Counted from the stretch's first letter, positions 1-6,946 are shown. The stretch: 8,066 bases of DNA from Pseudomonadota bacterium (GCA_021323815.1 JAJPKG010000362.1:1-8066); one strand, 5' to 3'. Numbers and translations: made by a program. The notes: generated from the sequence alone by a model not told the origin.

Positions 1-255
1 AGATTCTTCCTGCTTGGCTGTCAGCGCGATGATCGGCGTTTTGCTCTCGGCGCGATAGGCGCGCAAAAATTCATAGCCGCCCATTTCCGGCATCATGATA
101 TCCAATAAGATCAAATTGGGCTGCTCGCGTCGCGCCACAATCAGCGCTTGTCGCCCTGTCTCCGCTTCCACCACGCGAAAGCCTTCCTGCGCCAGATACT
201 CATGCACCAGGCGGCGAACATTCATCTGATCATCCACAACCAGAATTGTTTTCAT
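1..255 (-). CDS. Response regulator receiver domain, N-terminal part (runs off the window)
   Basis: This is the first 85 residues of a CheY-like receiver. It accepts a phosphoryl group from a sensor histidine kinase and passes the signal to whatever output domain follows. Visible landmarks are the acidic pair D8-D9 after the first strand (ILVVDD), the phospho-acceptor D52 in the LLDIMMPEMGG context, and the switch Thr T79 in IIALTA. The conserved Lys of the family would lie just beyond the window edge, so the protein is cut by the window rather than visibly broken. Start is ATG at 253-255, chosen because GGGAG lies 6 bases upstream on the minus strand and the protein begins right at the first beta strand. 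It is divergent from the antiporter gene, with about 294 bases between the two starts. The partner kinase and output domain are not visible. Confidence 0.93.
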   Translation of the reverse strand, partial: MKTILVVDDQMNVRRLVHEYLAQEGFRVVEAETGRQALIVARREQPNLILLDIMMPEMGGYEFLRAYRAESKTPIIALTAKQEES

Positions 256-439
256 CGTGATCTCCCTTCTGCCGGCGCACGCACATAGCATCTACCCGTG
301 TTGTTACCGCGCGTCACATGCCATCATCAGCTGAGGGCGGCGTCCTATTGATATAAAACCACAGAGATATAAAGAAGTTATGTAGGTGTTTTTACTGCTT
401 CCATTTCCCTGCTGTTCATGTAAGTTGTGCCACCATGTA

Positions 440-496
440 GCCCCGCATGGGGCATCTTTAGCGAGCCGGGAACATAGTGTCCCCGCCGATCTCGCT
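440..496 (+). promoter_or_regulatory. Possible structured leader of the antiporter gene
   Basis: Two inverted repeats sit in the 294-base gap before the antiporter. One is a GCCCC/GGGGC stem with a four-base loop at 440-453. The other is AGCGAG (460-465) paired with CTCGCT (491-496), enclosing a CGGG/CCCG pair at 467-470 and 482-485. No long T run follows either, so they are not convincing terminators. They could be 5'-UTR structure or chance. I do not recognise a known riboswitch class. No clear -35/-10 pair was found in the rest of the gap (256-549). Confidence 0.25.
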
Positions 497-549
497 GGCA
501 TTGTTTTTGTTGAGTGGCATGCGTGCTGACAGGCCGGAGGGGGAAACAC

Positions 550-2679
550 ATGCAGGGATTATCAGACGAAGCACTGTTGTTGACATTGGTGGCTGTCGCC
601 GTTATCTTGCTGATTGGGCGTGGCACGGCTGAGGTGGCGCGGCGGCTGGGCCAGCCGGAAGTGCTGGGCGAACTGATCGGTGGCGTGATCCTCGGCCCTT
701 CCGCGTTGGGGGCGATCTTTCCGGGCCTCTATCGCGCCGTCTTCCTCAATCATACCGTCGGCCAGGGCTTATCGTTGCTTTCCTGGCTGGGGGCGATCTT
801 GCTGTTGATGATCGCCGGGCTGGAAGTGGATCTGCGCATTTTGCGCCAGAACGCGCGCCCCGGCTCGCTGGCGGCGGTGGGAGCCATCATCCCATCCATT
901 CTGGCAGGTTTCCTCTTTGCGCGGCTGTTCCTGGGCGTGAGACCGCCGGGAGGCGTCTTTCTGGGATTGGTGCTGTCGGTCACGGCGGTCAGCGTGGCGG
1001 CCAAGATCTTGATCGAGCGCGACGCGCTGCGCCGCAGCTATGCCCAGGTGATCCTGGCGGCGGGTGTCGCCAGCGAGGTCGCGGTGTGGCTGCTCATCTC
1101 GGTCGTTGTCGCATTCAAAGCCGGCGAGGGGATGCAGGGGATTGGTCGCAGCGTGATCATCGTCGTTCTGTTCTTCGCGCTGATGATGACGCTGGGCCGG
1201 CGCTTCACCTTTTGGGCGATGCGCCGCATGGCGGACGTTTCCATCATCGCCAACGGTGAGCTGTCGCTGGTGCTGGTGCTGATGTTTGTGGCCGCTGCCA
1301 TCACCGAGGCGCTGGGGTTCCACGCGCTGCTGGGCGCGTTCGTCTTCGGCGTGCTGCTCAGCCAGGCCCCGCGTGCCACTGAGGAACTGCGCTCGCGGGT
1401 GCAGACGCTCACCATCAGCCTGTTCGCGCCGATCTTCTTCGTGATGGCCGGCATGCGCGTGAATATCTTTCAGCTTGGCTCGCCCGCCGCGCTCGGCGAG
1501 ATCTTCTTGTTGCTGCTGGCCGCGACAGGCATCAAAGTGGGGCTGGGCGCGCTCGGCGCGTTGTGGGGCGGTCTGCGCCGGTGGGAATCGCTGCTGGTGG
1601 GCGTGGGGCTGAACCTGAAAGGGGGAACCGATGTCATCGTCGCCATCGTTGGCGTGCAGCTTGGGTTGCTCTCGGTGCGCATCTACACCATCTACACTGT
1701 TGTCGCCATTTTGACCGTTCTGGCCGCGCCAGCGGTGATCGCCTATCTGGAACGCCGCGTGCCGCCGGGCCAGGAAGAACTGGCGCGCCTGAACCGCGAG
1801 GAAGCGCGCCGCCGGTCCTATATGCCGCGCCTGGAACGCATTCTGGTGCCGGTCGCGCCGGGACTGCACGCCGAAGACGCGGCGGCGCTGGTCGAGCGAA
1901 TCATCCAGACAAAGCGGGCAGAAAAGGAAATTTTCGATGTCACCCAACTGGTCGTCGGCAAGGACGCAGCGGGTGATGCCGTCCATGAACATGCCATCGC
2001 CCACGTGGAAAATCGCTTGAGTGACGCGACGGATCAGGGCGAGACGGCGGAACTGACGCGCCGCGATGTGCAGAGCCATGATGCGCTCGACGCGATCTTG
2101 AACGCCGCCGAGGATCACGATCTGATCGCCATCGGCGCGTCGCCGCCCGATCCGGCTCATCCCTTCACGCTCGGCAGCTTGCAGGATAAGATCATCAGTC
2201 ACGCGGAAGCCGATGTGCTGGTGACAATTCACGGGCGGCAGTCATCTCCGCGTGCGGGGCGCATTCTGGTGGCCGTCAACGGCTTCGCGCATTCGCTGGC
2301 GGCGGGCGATGTCGCGGCCTATCTGGCAAAGGCCAACGACGCGGAACTGGTGCTTTTCACCAGCGTGCGAGCGCGCACAGATACTTTCTTCTGGCGCAAC
2401 CGCAGCCACCGGCATCTGTTACAGTCGGGCTATCATCTGCTGCGCGAGCTGGATTTCCGCGTCAGTCGCCTGGGCGTGCGCACCAGCCAGCAGGTGGAAT
2501 TGAACGATGATCCCGGCGCGGCCATCGTCAAAGAATTGGCGCGCCAGCCCTACGATCTGGTCGTTCTCGGCGCGGTGGACCGTTCCACCGATGCCGCGCT
2601 CTATCTCGGCACGCCCATCGAAACGGTGCTGATGCGCGGTCGCACGCCGGCAGTGGTGCTGGTGACGCATGATAGCTGA
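550..2679 (+). CDS. Cation:proton antiporter (CPA2/KefB-like) with two C-terminal USP domains
   Basis: A 709-residue membrane protein expected to exchange Na+ or K+ for protons across the cytoplasmic membrane. Residues about 5-410 are a run of hydrophobic helices with CPA2 landmarks: a GQPEVLGELIGGVILGPSALG segment near the N-terminus, LLMIAGLEVDLR around E92 and D94, and a late LNLKGGTDVIVA segment. From about residue 428 the chain becomes soluble. Two universal stress protein folds follow, starting at RILVPV (about 428) and RILVAV (about 571), the second ending with LGTPIETVL and PAVVLV. The nucleotide-binding glycines of the USP family are only partly kept in the second copy, so ligand binding is uncertain. 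An in-frame ATG exists at 514, but 550 is preferred because GGAGGGGGA lies at 536-544. The USP tail suggests control by nucleotide or stress state. No obvious terminator follows. Confidence 0.9.
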   Translation: MQGLSDEALLLTLVAVAVILLIGRGTAEVARRLGQPEVLGELIGGVILGPSALGAIFPGLYRAVFLNHTVGQGLSLLSWLGAILLLMIAGLEVDLRILRQNARPGSLAAVGAIIPSILAGFLFARLFLGVRPPGGVFLGLVLSVTAVSVAAKILIERDALRRSYAQVILAAGVASEVAVWLLISVVVAFKAGEGMQGIGRSVIIVVLFFALMMTLGRRFTFWAMRRMADVSIIANGELSLVLVLMFVAAAITEALGFHALLGAFVFGVLLSQAPRATEELRSRVQTLTISLFAPIFFVMAGMRVNIFQLGSPAALGEIFLLLLAATGIKVGLGALGALWGGLRRWESLLVGVGLNLKGGTDVIVAIVGVQLGLLSVRIYTIYTVVAILTVLAAPAVIAYLERRVPPGQEELARLNREEARRRSYMPRLERILVPVAPGLHAEDAAALVERIIQTKRAEKEIFDVTQLVVGKDAAGDAVHEHAIAHVENRLSDATDQGETAELTRRDVQSHDALDAILNAAEDHDLIAIGASPPDPAHPFTLGSLQDKIISHAEADVLVTIHGRQSSPRAGRILVAVNGFAHSLAAGDVAAYLAKANDAELVLFTSVRARTDTFFWRNRSHRHLLQSGYHLLRELDFRVSRLGVRTSQQVELNDDPGAAIVKELARQPYDLVVLGAVDRSTDAALYLGTPIETVLMRGRTPAVVLVTHDS

Positions 2680-2739
2680 AAAATGTCTGCTTGCGCGTGC
2701 CGTTCCCCGCTGGGCTGCGCAAAGACGGGCTGCGTCCCG

Positions 2740-3387
2740 TCACGGTTCCCCAATTGCTGGCCGACGCGCACTTCCCCGGCGATGTCGATGGGGCCGCCCG
2801 CCGGACTTGATCCAGTTGCACGTGCCGGGGGCGCAGGTGACGCGCTCCAGGTGCATGTCAGCGTGGCCGGTGGAGATGCGGACTTGTCCTGCGGCATCTC
2901 TGATGGTGATGGCGCTGTGGCCCGAATTGATGGCGATCTCGCCGTCGATCTCCGCGAGATCGACGTTGCCATGCCCCAGGTTCAGCGTGATGTTGCCCGC
3001 CACGTTGCGCGCTCGCACCGTCGCGCCGCCGCTGCTGATACGCACCTCGCTTTGCCCGGTGTCGCCCACCTCGACCACGCCTGCAACGATGGCTCCCACC
3101 ACCGAGGCCAGCGTCATCGGCGTGATGGCCACGCCGGAGTTGCTGGACGCCAGCGAATAGGCCGTGACCGCTCAGATGTAGCGGTCGAAACCTTGAAATG
3201 AGCCGATGATGCGCGGCAATGCCGTGCTGACCACCGTTTGATCCAGCGCCTCAAGCAGCAGCGTCAGCATGGCGGTGCCCAGCACGCTCGCCAGCGCGAA
3301 GCCGCGCACGCGCGGGGTCTGCGGTGCTTCCGGCGCGGCCTGTGCCGGAGATGCCGGTTCATCTCGCATCACGAGTATATCTGTCAC
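2740..3387 (-). pseudogene. Decayed DHA2-type MFS exporter fused to a DUF4097-like fragment
   Basis: Starting at GTG 3385-3387, behind GGAGGGGG, the frame gives a DHA2/EmrB-type exporter N-terminus: a hydrophobic helix, LDQTVVSTALPRIIG, then GFDRYI. A TGA at 3172-3174 replaces the Trp that the family usually has in the DRYxW..TAYLLAS segment, and reading straight through gives AVTAYSLAS. The frame then jumps to NSGVAITPMTLASVVGAIVAG, which resembles a helix from the second half of this transporter family, so roughly 200 residues are missing. From about 3076 the same frame encodes a short-period beta-repeat (GNITLNLGHGNVDL, EIAINSGHSAITI, QVRISTGHADMHL) like DUF4097 putative adhesins. Near 2793-2803 the repeat seems to slip frame. 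So there is one nonsense codon, one internal deletion and one fusion in a single frame. I consider it non-functional. Confidence 0.75.
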
Positions 3388-3656
3388 ACCGTCCCCCTCC
3401 CAGGTGATAGCTCGCAGAGCGCCTCGGCCCTGCGCTGTGTATAGCATGCCAGCCGACGGAGTGGAAGCGCGTCCGCCGCTGGATGGAACAGCGGATGGAT
3501 TCATGGCGCGCGAGAGGGGATCAATCGCTCATGTGAGGTAGCAACGGGGTGGAGAGCAACGCGAGGCGCGAACATGTGGTACGTTGCCAGAAAGAGTCAT
3601 CCCACGCGGAATGGACAGGAAACATCAGGGATGCATTTCATCCAAGTGAGGCGGCA

Positions 3657-4205
3657 ATGCGTGAACGACGACTAACCATTGAGCTGGTTCCCAGCACGGC
3701 GTGGTATAGCAACATGCGTAAGGTCATGTCACAGGCGGCATGGGATGCACTGCGCAAGCAGGTCTACGCGCATCATCATCATCGTTGCGGCATCTGCGGG
3801 CAAACCAACACGCGTCTGGAGTGCCATGAGATCTGGACCTATGATGACGAGAAATATATGCAGAAGTTGATAGGGTTCATTGCGCTCTGCTCATTGTGCC
3901 ATCACGTCAAGCATATCGGACTAGCCGGAATGTTTGCCCAGGAAGGCCGGCTGGACTATGACCGTCTCATCGCGCATTATTGTAAGGTAAATGAGTGTTC
4001 GCCAGATGATTTCTATCGCGACCGCGAGACGGCCTTCGCGCAATGGCGTGTACGGTCGCAGCATCCCTGGCAAACGGATCTGAGTCGGTTCGAGCATCTT
4101 ATCATGCGGAGCGATGCTCCCAGTGAGCGAAAGGAAAGGCATCTAAGAAAAACGGGTGAAGGGGAGAGGGAGTTTTTTCTTCTCCTCACGCACGATATGG
4201 TATAG
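3657..4205 (+). CDS. HNH endonuclease-family protein
   Basis: A 182-residue protein with a compact HNH zinc finger. The core runs from about residue 43: RCGIC (C44, C47), then ECHEIW with H57, then IALCSLCHHVKH with C78, C81 and H82/H86. The two Cys pairs likely bind structural zinc, and H57 plus H82/H86 are candidate active-site residues. The N-terminal segment RLTIELVPSTAWYSN and the C-terminal FAQWRVRSQHPW are shared, as I recall, with stand-alone HNH proteins common in Chloroflexota; their biological role is not established. The frame is open back to GTG 3549, but ATG 3657 is chosen because GTGAGG sits 5 bases upstream and the family similarity begins right there. The natural target is unknown: it could be a nuclease of a defence or mobile system or a housekeeping nickase. 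The lactonase-like gene follows after 62 bases on the same strand. Confidence 0.82.
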   Translation: MRERRLTIELVPSTAWYSNMRKVMSQAAWDALRKQVYAHHHHRCGICGQTNTRLECHEIWTYDDEKYMQKLIGFIALCSLCHHVKHIGLAGMFAQEGRLDYDRLIAHYCKVNECSPDDFYRDRETAFAQWRVRSQHPWQTDLSRFEHLIMRSDAPSERKERHLRKTGEGEREFFLLLTHDMV

Positions 4206-4267
4206 TGTTCAGGCTGCTCGATCTTGCTACACAAACCACAATGGCAGCAATCAGGAGAATCGCTCCC

Positions 4268-4999
4268 ATGCCTGACACCATCCTGCAACGCCTTTACCTG
4301 TTGCCGCTGTCGTTGACCACCGTGCAGGTGGCCCCGGACCGCACGCTGGATATGAATTGCGTGGCCTATTTGGTCACAACCAACGATGGCAAGCATATTG
4401 TCATCGACACCGGCATGGTGCCTGGCGCGGGCACCCGGATGAATCTGCCAAAGCCGCAGTATGAGAAGGATATCGTGACCAGTTTGGCCGAGCTTGGCGT
4501 GCGCCCTGACGAGGTCGATATGGTGATCTGCACGCATTTCGATCCTGATCACGCGGGCGCGCATGATGCCTTTCCCCAGGCTGAGTTCGTCGTGCAGCGG
4601 GCGCATTACGAGGTGGCGCGGGGCGGCCATGAACGTTATGCGCTCGCGCGTCCGCACTGGGATTATCCTGCATTGCGCTATCGCTTGGTTGAAGGTGACA
4701 CTGAGATCCTTCCTGGTCTGATGTTGATTGAGACCAGCGGTCATGCGCCGGGTCATCAGTCGGTGTTGGTGCGGCTGCCGCAGACAGGCGCGGTGCTGCT
4801 GATCATCGATGCGGTGCCGCTGCAAAGCTTGTTCCGGCCAGATCGCCCGGCGACGCCGAACGACGACAACGAGGAGCAAATGCGTGCCAGCACGCGCAAG
4901 CTCATCGAGTTGGCCGAGCGTGAGCACGCCCTGACCATCTTTGGGCATGATGCCGCGCAGTGGAAAACGCTCAAACGTGCGCCGGACTATTATGATTGA
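4268..4999 (+). CDS. Metallo-beta-lactamase-fold hydrolase, N-acyl homoserine lactonase-like
   Basis: A 243-residue soluble enzyme of the AiiA/AhlD branch of the metallo-beta-lactamase fold, expected to open lactone rings or hydrolyse related esters using two metals. The metal-binding block is THFDPDHAG (H90, D92, D94, H95), followed by QRAHYE, GHAPGHQS (H163), the bridging D181 and GHD (H227). The usual motif is HxHxDH; here the second His position is Asp, giving HxDxDH. N-terminal landmarks are NCVAYLV and VIDTGM. Start ATG 4268 is chosen over GTG 4205 because AGGAGA lies at 4253-4258. A TATAGT box at 4201-4206, overlapping the stop of the HNH gene, may be a -10 but has no good -35. Quorum-quenching activity is plausible from the family, but substrate cannot be read from sequence. 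Confidence 0.87.
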   Translation: MPDTILQRLYLLPLSLTTVQVAPDRTLDMNCVAYLVTTNDGKHIVIDTGMVPGAGTRMNLPKPQYEKDIVTSLAELGVRPDEVDMVICTHFDPDHAGAHDAFPQAEFVVQRAHYEVARGGHERYALARPHWDYPALRYRLVEGDTEILPGLMLIETSGHAPGHQSVLVRLPQTGAVLLIIDAVPLQSLFRPDRPATPNDDNEEQMRASTRKLIELAEREHALTIFGHDAAQWKTLKRAPDYYD

Positions 5000-5079
5000 T
5001 GACGCTTTGCGAGGGGGAAATCAGCTAGCCCATCAATATCATGTTGGCAGGACTGTGGCAACAGTGAGGAGCGACGACG

Positions 5080-5253
5080 ATGTCTGAAACGAAAGGCGAA
5101 CGACGGGAAAAGCGCCAGCGCAAAGAGCGCTATGGCATGCAGGTGACTGGCAAAAATTTCTGGCGCGCCATCGCCAACAGCCAGGTGAAGCGCGACCAAG
5201 AGCGTGAGGCGAAACGCAAGCAAGAGCCGTCACATGAGAAAGACGCCGGTTAA
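5080..5253 (+). CDS. Small, highly charged basic protein (57 residues)
   Basis: A short reading frame beginning ATG at 5080 with GAGGAG at 5066-5071, a well-placed ribosome site. The product has basic and acidic residues through most of its length (KGERREKRQRKERYGM at the start, VKRDQEREAKRKQE near the end) around a short central stretch, KNFWRAIANSQ. It is predicted to be a soluble, largely helical peptide, perhaps nucleic-acid or ribosome associated; no family is recognised with confidence. It follows the lactonase-like gene by 80 bases on the same strand, so the two could share a transcript. The last 24 bases overlap the end of the leftward MalT remnant. The clean start signal and the codon pattern argue it is a real gene; the short length and lack of a recognised family lower confidence. 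Confidence 0.6.
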   Translation: MSETKGERREKRQRKERYGMQVTGKNFWRAIANSQVKRDQEREAKRKQEPSHEKDAG

Positions 5254-5607
5254 CCCAGCAACTCCATTTCGCGCACGCATCACGTCCGGCTGCATGCTGT
5301 TGAGCGCGGCCAACACATAGGCCCATAACTGCGCTGGCTCGTTATCGTCGCTGTCAAGCGAAACCCACGCCACCGGCTGTTCTACTGTTGCTGCCCACGC
5401 ACTGAGCGCCGGCGTTTTGCCATGCCTTGTCGGCGCGGTGATGAGGGTGCTGCTCGTCACCACGCAGCTCTGGGCTGGGGTGGTGAAAAGCCCCAGCCGG
5501 TCGCCGAGAGTGCTGGTTTCTGTTGCCCATACGGCGATCTGCATGCGAGTGCTGTAATGGAGCTTGCTGAGGATGTTGCCGACACCACACCCGCTGTTTG
5601 TGTTTCG
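5230..5607 (-). pseudogene. Remnant of a MalT/LuxR-family STAND regulator
   Basis: An open minus-strand stretch whose translation matches the N-terminal NTPase part of large MalT-type transcription activators. Those proteins are roughly 800-1000 residues; only about 120 remain. Reading from 5607 there is ILSKLHYSTR, which recalls the family's N-terminal TKLH.P..R segment. TLITAPTRHGKT follows, corresponding to the Walker A loop (usually APAGFGKTT). Next come ALSAWAATVEQPVAWVSLD, DDNEPAQLWAYVLAALN and a closing QPDV. Similarity ends near 5270 and the frame stops at 5230. No ribosome site precedes any ATG, the Walker A loop is changed (P follows GKT), and the rest of the gene is absent. I take it as a dead fragment lying next to the left end of the insertion sequence. 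Confidence 0.72.
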
Positions 5608-5638
5608 CGATTATGCACTTGATGGACCCAAATTAACA

Positions 5639-5651
5639 TAGCCCGTTTGTG
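5639..5651 (+). repeat. Candidate left terminal inverted repeat
   Basis: TAGCCCGTTTGTG matches the reverse complement of 6711-6723 at 12 of 13 positions, the mismatch being position 7 (G versus T). It lies 115 bases before the transposase start. Confidence 0.45.
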
Positions 5652-5655
5652 CTAA

Positions 5656-5679
5656 CCCCTGATGGATTCAGGGGTTTTT
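5656..5679 (+). terminator. Intrinsic terminator inside the left IS end
   Basis: CCCCTGA (5656-5662) pairs perfectly with TCAGGGG (5668-5674) around the loop TGGAT, followed at once by five T. Two flanking A-T pairs can extend the stem. It reads on the plus strand. No intact plus gene ends here, so its likely role is to stop outside transcription from entering the transposase gene. Confidence 0.75.
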
Positions 5680-5753
5680 CGCTGTATTTGCATCCGATTT
5701 TCATGCCCACGACCAGAATAGTATAGTGTGCTAGTCTGATTGTAGGTGGTGGG

Positions 5754-6724
5754 ATGATGGATGTCGAAGGGCTAAATCTTAGCACAATTGCTAAACTGTT
5801 CTCCGATGAAACAGCGGCGTGGCAATACCTTGAACAAACGCGCTGGCCTAATGGTCCGATTTGCCCGCATTGTGGGATCGTGAATCATGCCTACTTTTTG
5901 GAACCTGAAAGCGGTATCCGCACGACCCGTACCGGCGATACCTCATACCGCCGTTTGTGGAAGTGTGGTGATTGTCGTCAAAAGTTCTCAGTTCTCGTTG
6001 GTACCATCTTTGAAGACTCGCACATCCCCGTTTCCAAGTGGCTACTTGCTGTACATCTCATGTGTGCTGGCAAGAACGGCGTATCAGCCCTTGAACTCTC
6101 GCGTCAGCTTGGGATTGCGTATCGTTCGGCATGGTTTATGGCACACCGCATTCGGTATGCAATGGCTCGTCCTCCATTAGTTGATAAGCTGAGTGGTACT
6201 GTGGAAGCCGATGAAACCTACATCGGCGGCAAGGCACACGGCAAGCGCGGGCGTGGGGCGGCGAACAAAACGCCTGTCGTAACGCTGGTGGAACGTGACG
6301 GGGAAGCCCGCTCCCAGGTGGTTGCCAATGTGACGGGGGAGAATATCGGCGCTATCTTGCATGAGCAAGTGAAGCCCGATGCCACGCTCGTTACCGATAG
6401 TTATCCGGTCTACACCAAGCCGGGCAAGGATTTTGCCGCTCACCACACGGTTGATCATGGCGCGGGGAATATGCCCGCACGGATGGTGAAGGGGAGACGG
6501 CGATCCGGGTGCATAGCAACACGGTGGAAGGCTTCTTCTCCCAGTTGAAGCGTTCCATTGATGGCACCTATCATCACGTCTCAGTACAGCACTTGCACCG
6601 CTACCTGGCTGAGTTCGACTATCGGTACAGCACGCGCAAGGACAAAGATGGGGAGCGCACCATGCAAGCTATCCGGCAAACCGCAGGAAAGCGGCTTACT
6701 TATAAGAAGCCACAAAAGGGCTAG
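5754..6724 (+). pseudogene. IS1595-family (ISXO2-like) DDE transposase, frameshifted
   Basis: The first frame (5754-6548) encodes an N-terminal region ending in RWPNGPICPHCG. It has a zinc ribbon (C37/C40 and C71/C74), a helix-turn-helix-like segment (ALELSRQLGIAYRSAWFMAHRI) and the first two catalytic acids, D153 in VEADETYIGG and D215 in LVTDSYPVY. The third acid, Glu in HSNTVEGFF (codon 6527-6529), is in the next frame together with the rest of the C-terminus (LKRSIDGTYHHVS, HLHRYLAEFDYRY), ending at 6724. Restoring one G in the run at 6464-6467 gives AGEYAR and one continuous 323-residue protein. AGGTGGTGGG at 5744-5753 is the likely ribosome site. A TATAGT box at 5722-5727 could be a weak -10. 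The damage looks like a one-base deletion. A ribosomal -1 slip on GGGG is possible, but the adjacent codons re-pair poorly. Confidence 0.88.
6711..6723 (-). repeat. Candidate right terminal inverted repeat
   Basis: The minus strand here reads TAGCCCTTTTGTG, 12 of 13 identical to 5639-5651. The outer end overlaps the first two bases of the transposase stop codon. Confidence 0.45.
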
Positions 6725-6762
6725 CCTCTTGCACTCTTACTGCCGATGCTTTACAATGAAAG

Positions 6763-6863
6763 TGGGGTAGATGGGACTCGAACCCGCAGATCAGTTGACT
6801 GTTGACACCAGGCTGATCACCCGATCCCAAGCCGGGCGTGTATACCAGTTCCACCACTACCCC
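6763..6863 (-). tRNA. tRNA with Leu-type body, TGG (Pro) anticodon and long variable arm
   Basis: On the minus strand the 7-bp acceptor GGGGTAG/CTACCCC closes perfectly, with discriminator A73 and no encoded CCA. The D arm (GTGG AACTGGTATA CAC) is of the tRNA-Leu type. The anticodon stem CCCGG/TCGGG, with one G-U pair, carries loop CTTGGGA with T33 in place, so the anticodon reads TGG, a proline anticodon. After it comes a 32-base variable region with a GATCAG/CTGATC stem and an 18-base loop, far longer than a normal Leu arm. The T loop TTCGAGT is normal, but its stem has a C-A mismatch and a G-U pair. The total length is 101 bases. It may be a Leu tRNA changed from TAG to TGG, or a decaying copy. 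It lies 9 bases after the other tRNA and probably shares its transcript. Confidence 0.75.
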
Positions 6864-6872
6864 AGGTATGGG

Positions 6873-6946
6873 TGCCCCTGACAGGACTCGAACCTGCAAC
6901 CAACTACTTAGCGGGCAGTTGCTCTTTCCGGTTGAGCTACAGAGGC
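6873..6946 (-). tRNA. tRNA with Arg-type body and GCT (Ser) anticodon
   Basis: On the minus strand: acceptor GCCTCTG/CAGGGGC (one T-G pair), D stem GCTC/GAGC, anticodon stem ACTGC/GTAGT (one G-T pair), a 5-base variable loop, T arm GCAGG TTCGAGT CCTGT, discriminator A, then CCC rather than CCA. It is 74 bases, class I. The body closely resembles bacterial tRNA-Arg(TCT/CCT), including GAGCAAC before the anticodon stem and A after the GG of the D loop. The anticodon loop, however, is CCGCTAA, so positions 34-36 read GCT, which decodes serine AGC/AGT. There is no long arm, so seryl-tRNA synthetase should not recognise it. C35 and T36, the Arg identity bases, are kept. Position 33 is C instead of the nearly universal T. 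Either a missense tRNA or an early pseudogene. Confidence 0.78.

Larger units (their letters stand above)
5639..6723 (+). mobile_element. IS1595-family insertion sequence (about 1085 bp), probably inactive
   Basis: The element is defined by its transposase gene and by imperfect inverted ends. TAGCCCGTTTGTG at 5639-5651 matches the reverse complement of 6711-6723 at 12 of 13 positions. The right end runs into the transposase stop codon. The 8 bases flanking each end do not match one another, so no target duplication is visible and the true ends might lie elsewhere. An intrinsic terminator sits just inside the left end. The element separates the MalT remnant from the tRNA pair. Confidence 0.6.

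Noticed and set aside
769..2232. Long minus-strand open frame of 487 codons inside the antiporter gene
   Set aside because: Low-complexity His/Gln/Arg-rich translation typical of the antisense of a GC-rich gene; the plus frame is a clear transporter.
2691..2722. TTGCGC/GCGCAA inverted repeat after the antiporter stop
   Set aside because: Only 6 bp with a 20-base loop and no T run; not a credible terminator.
2669..3201. Plus-strand frames opposite the exporter-adhesin pseudogene
   Set aside because: The transporter and beta-repeat signatures are on the minus strand; the plus translations look like noise.
4013..4948. 311-codon minus-strand frame across the HNH and lactonase-like genes
   Set aside because: It is an antisense shadow with His/Arg/Gln-rich composition.
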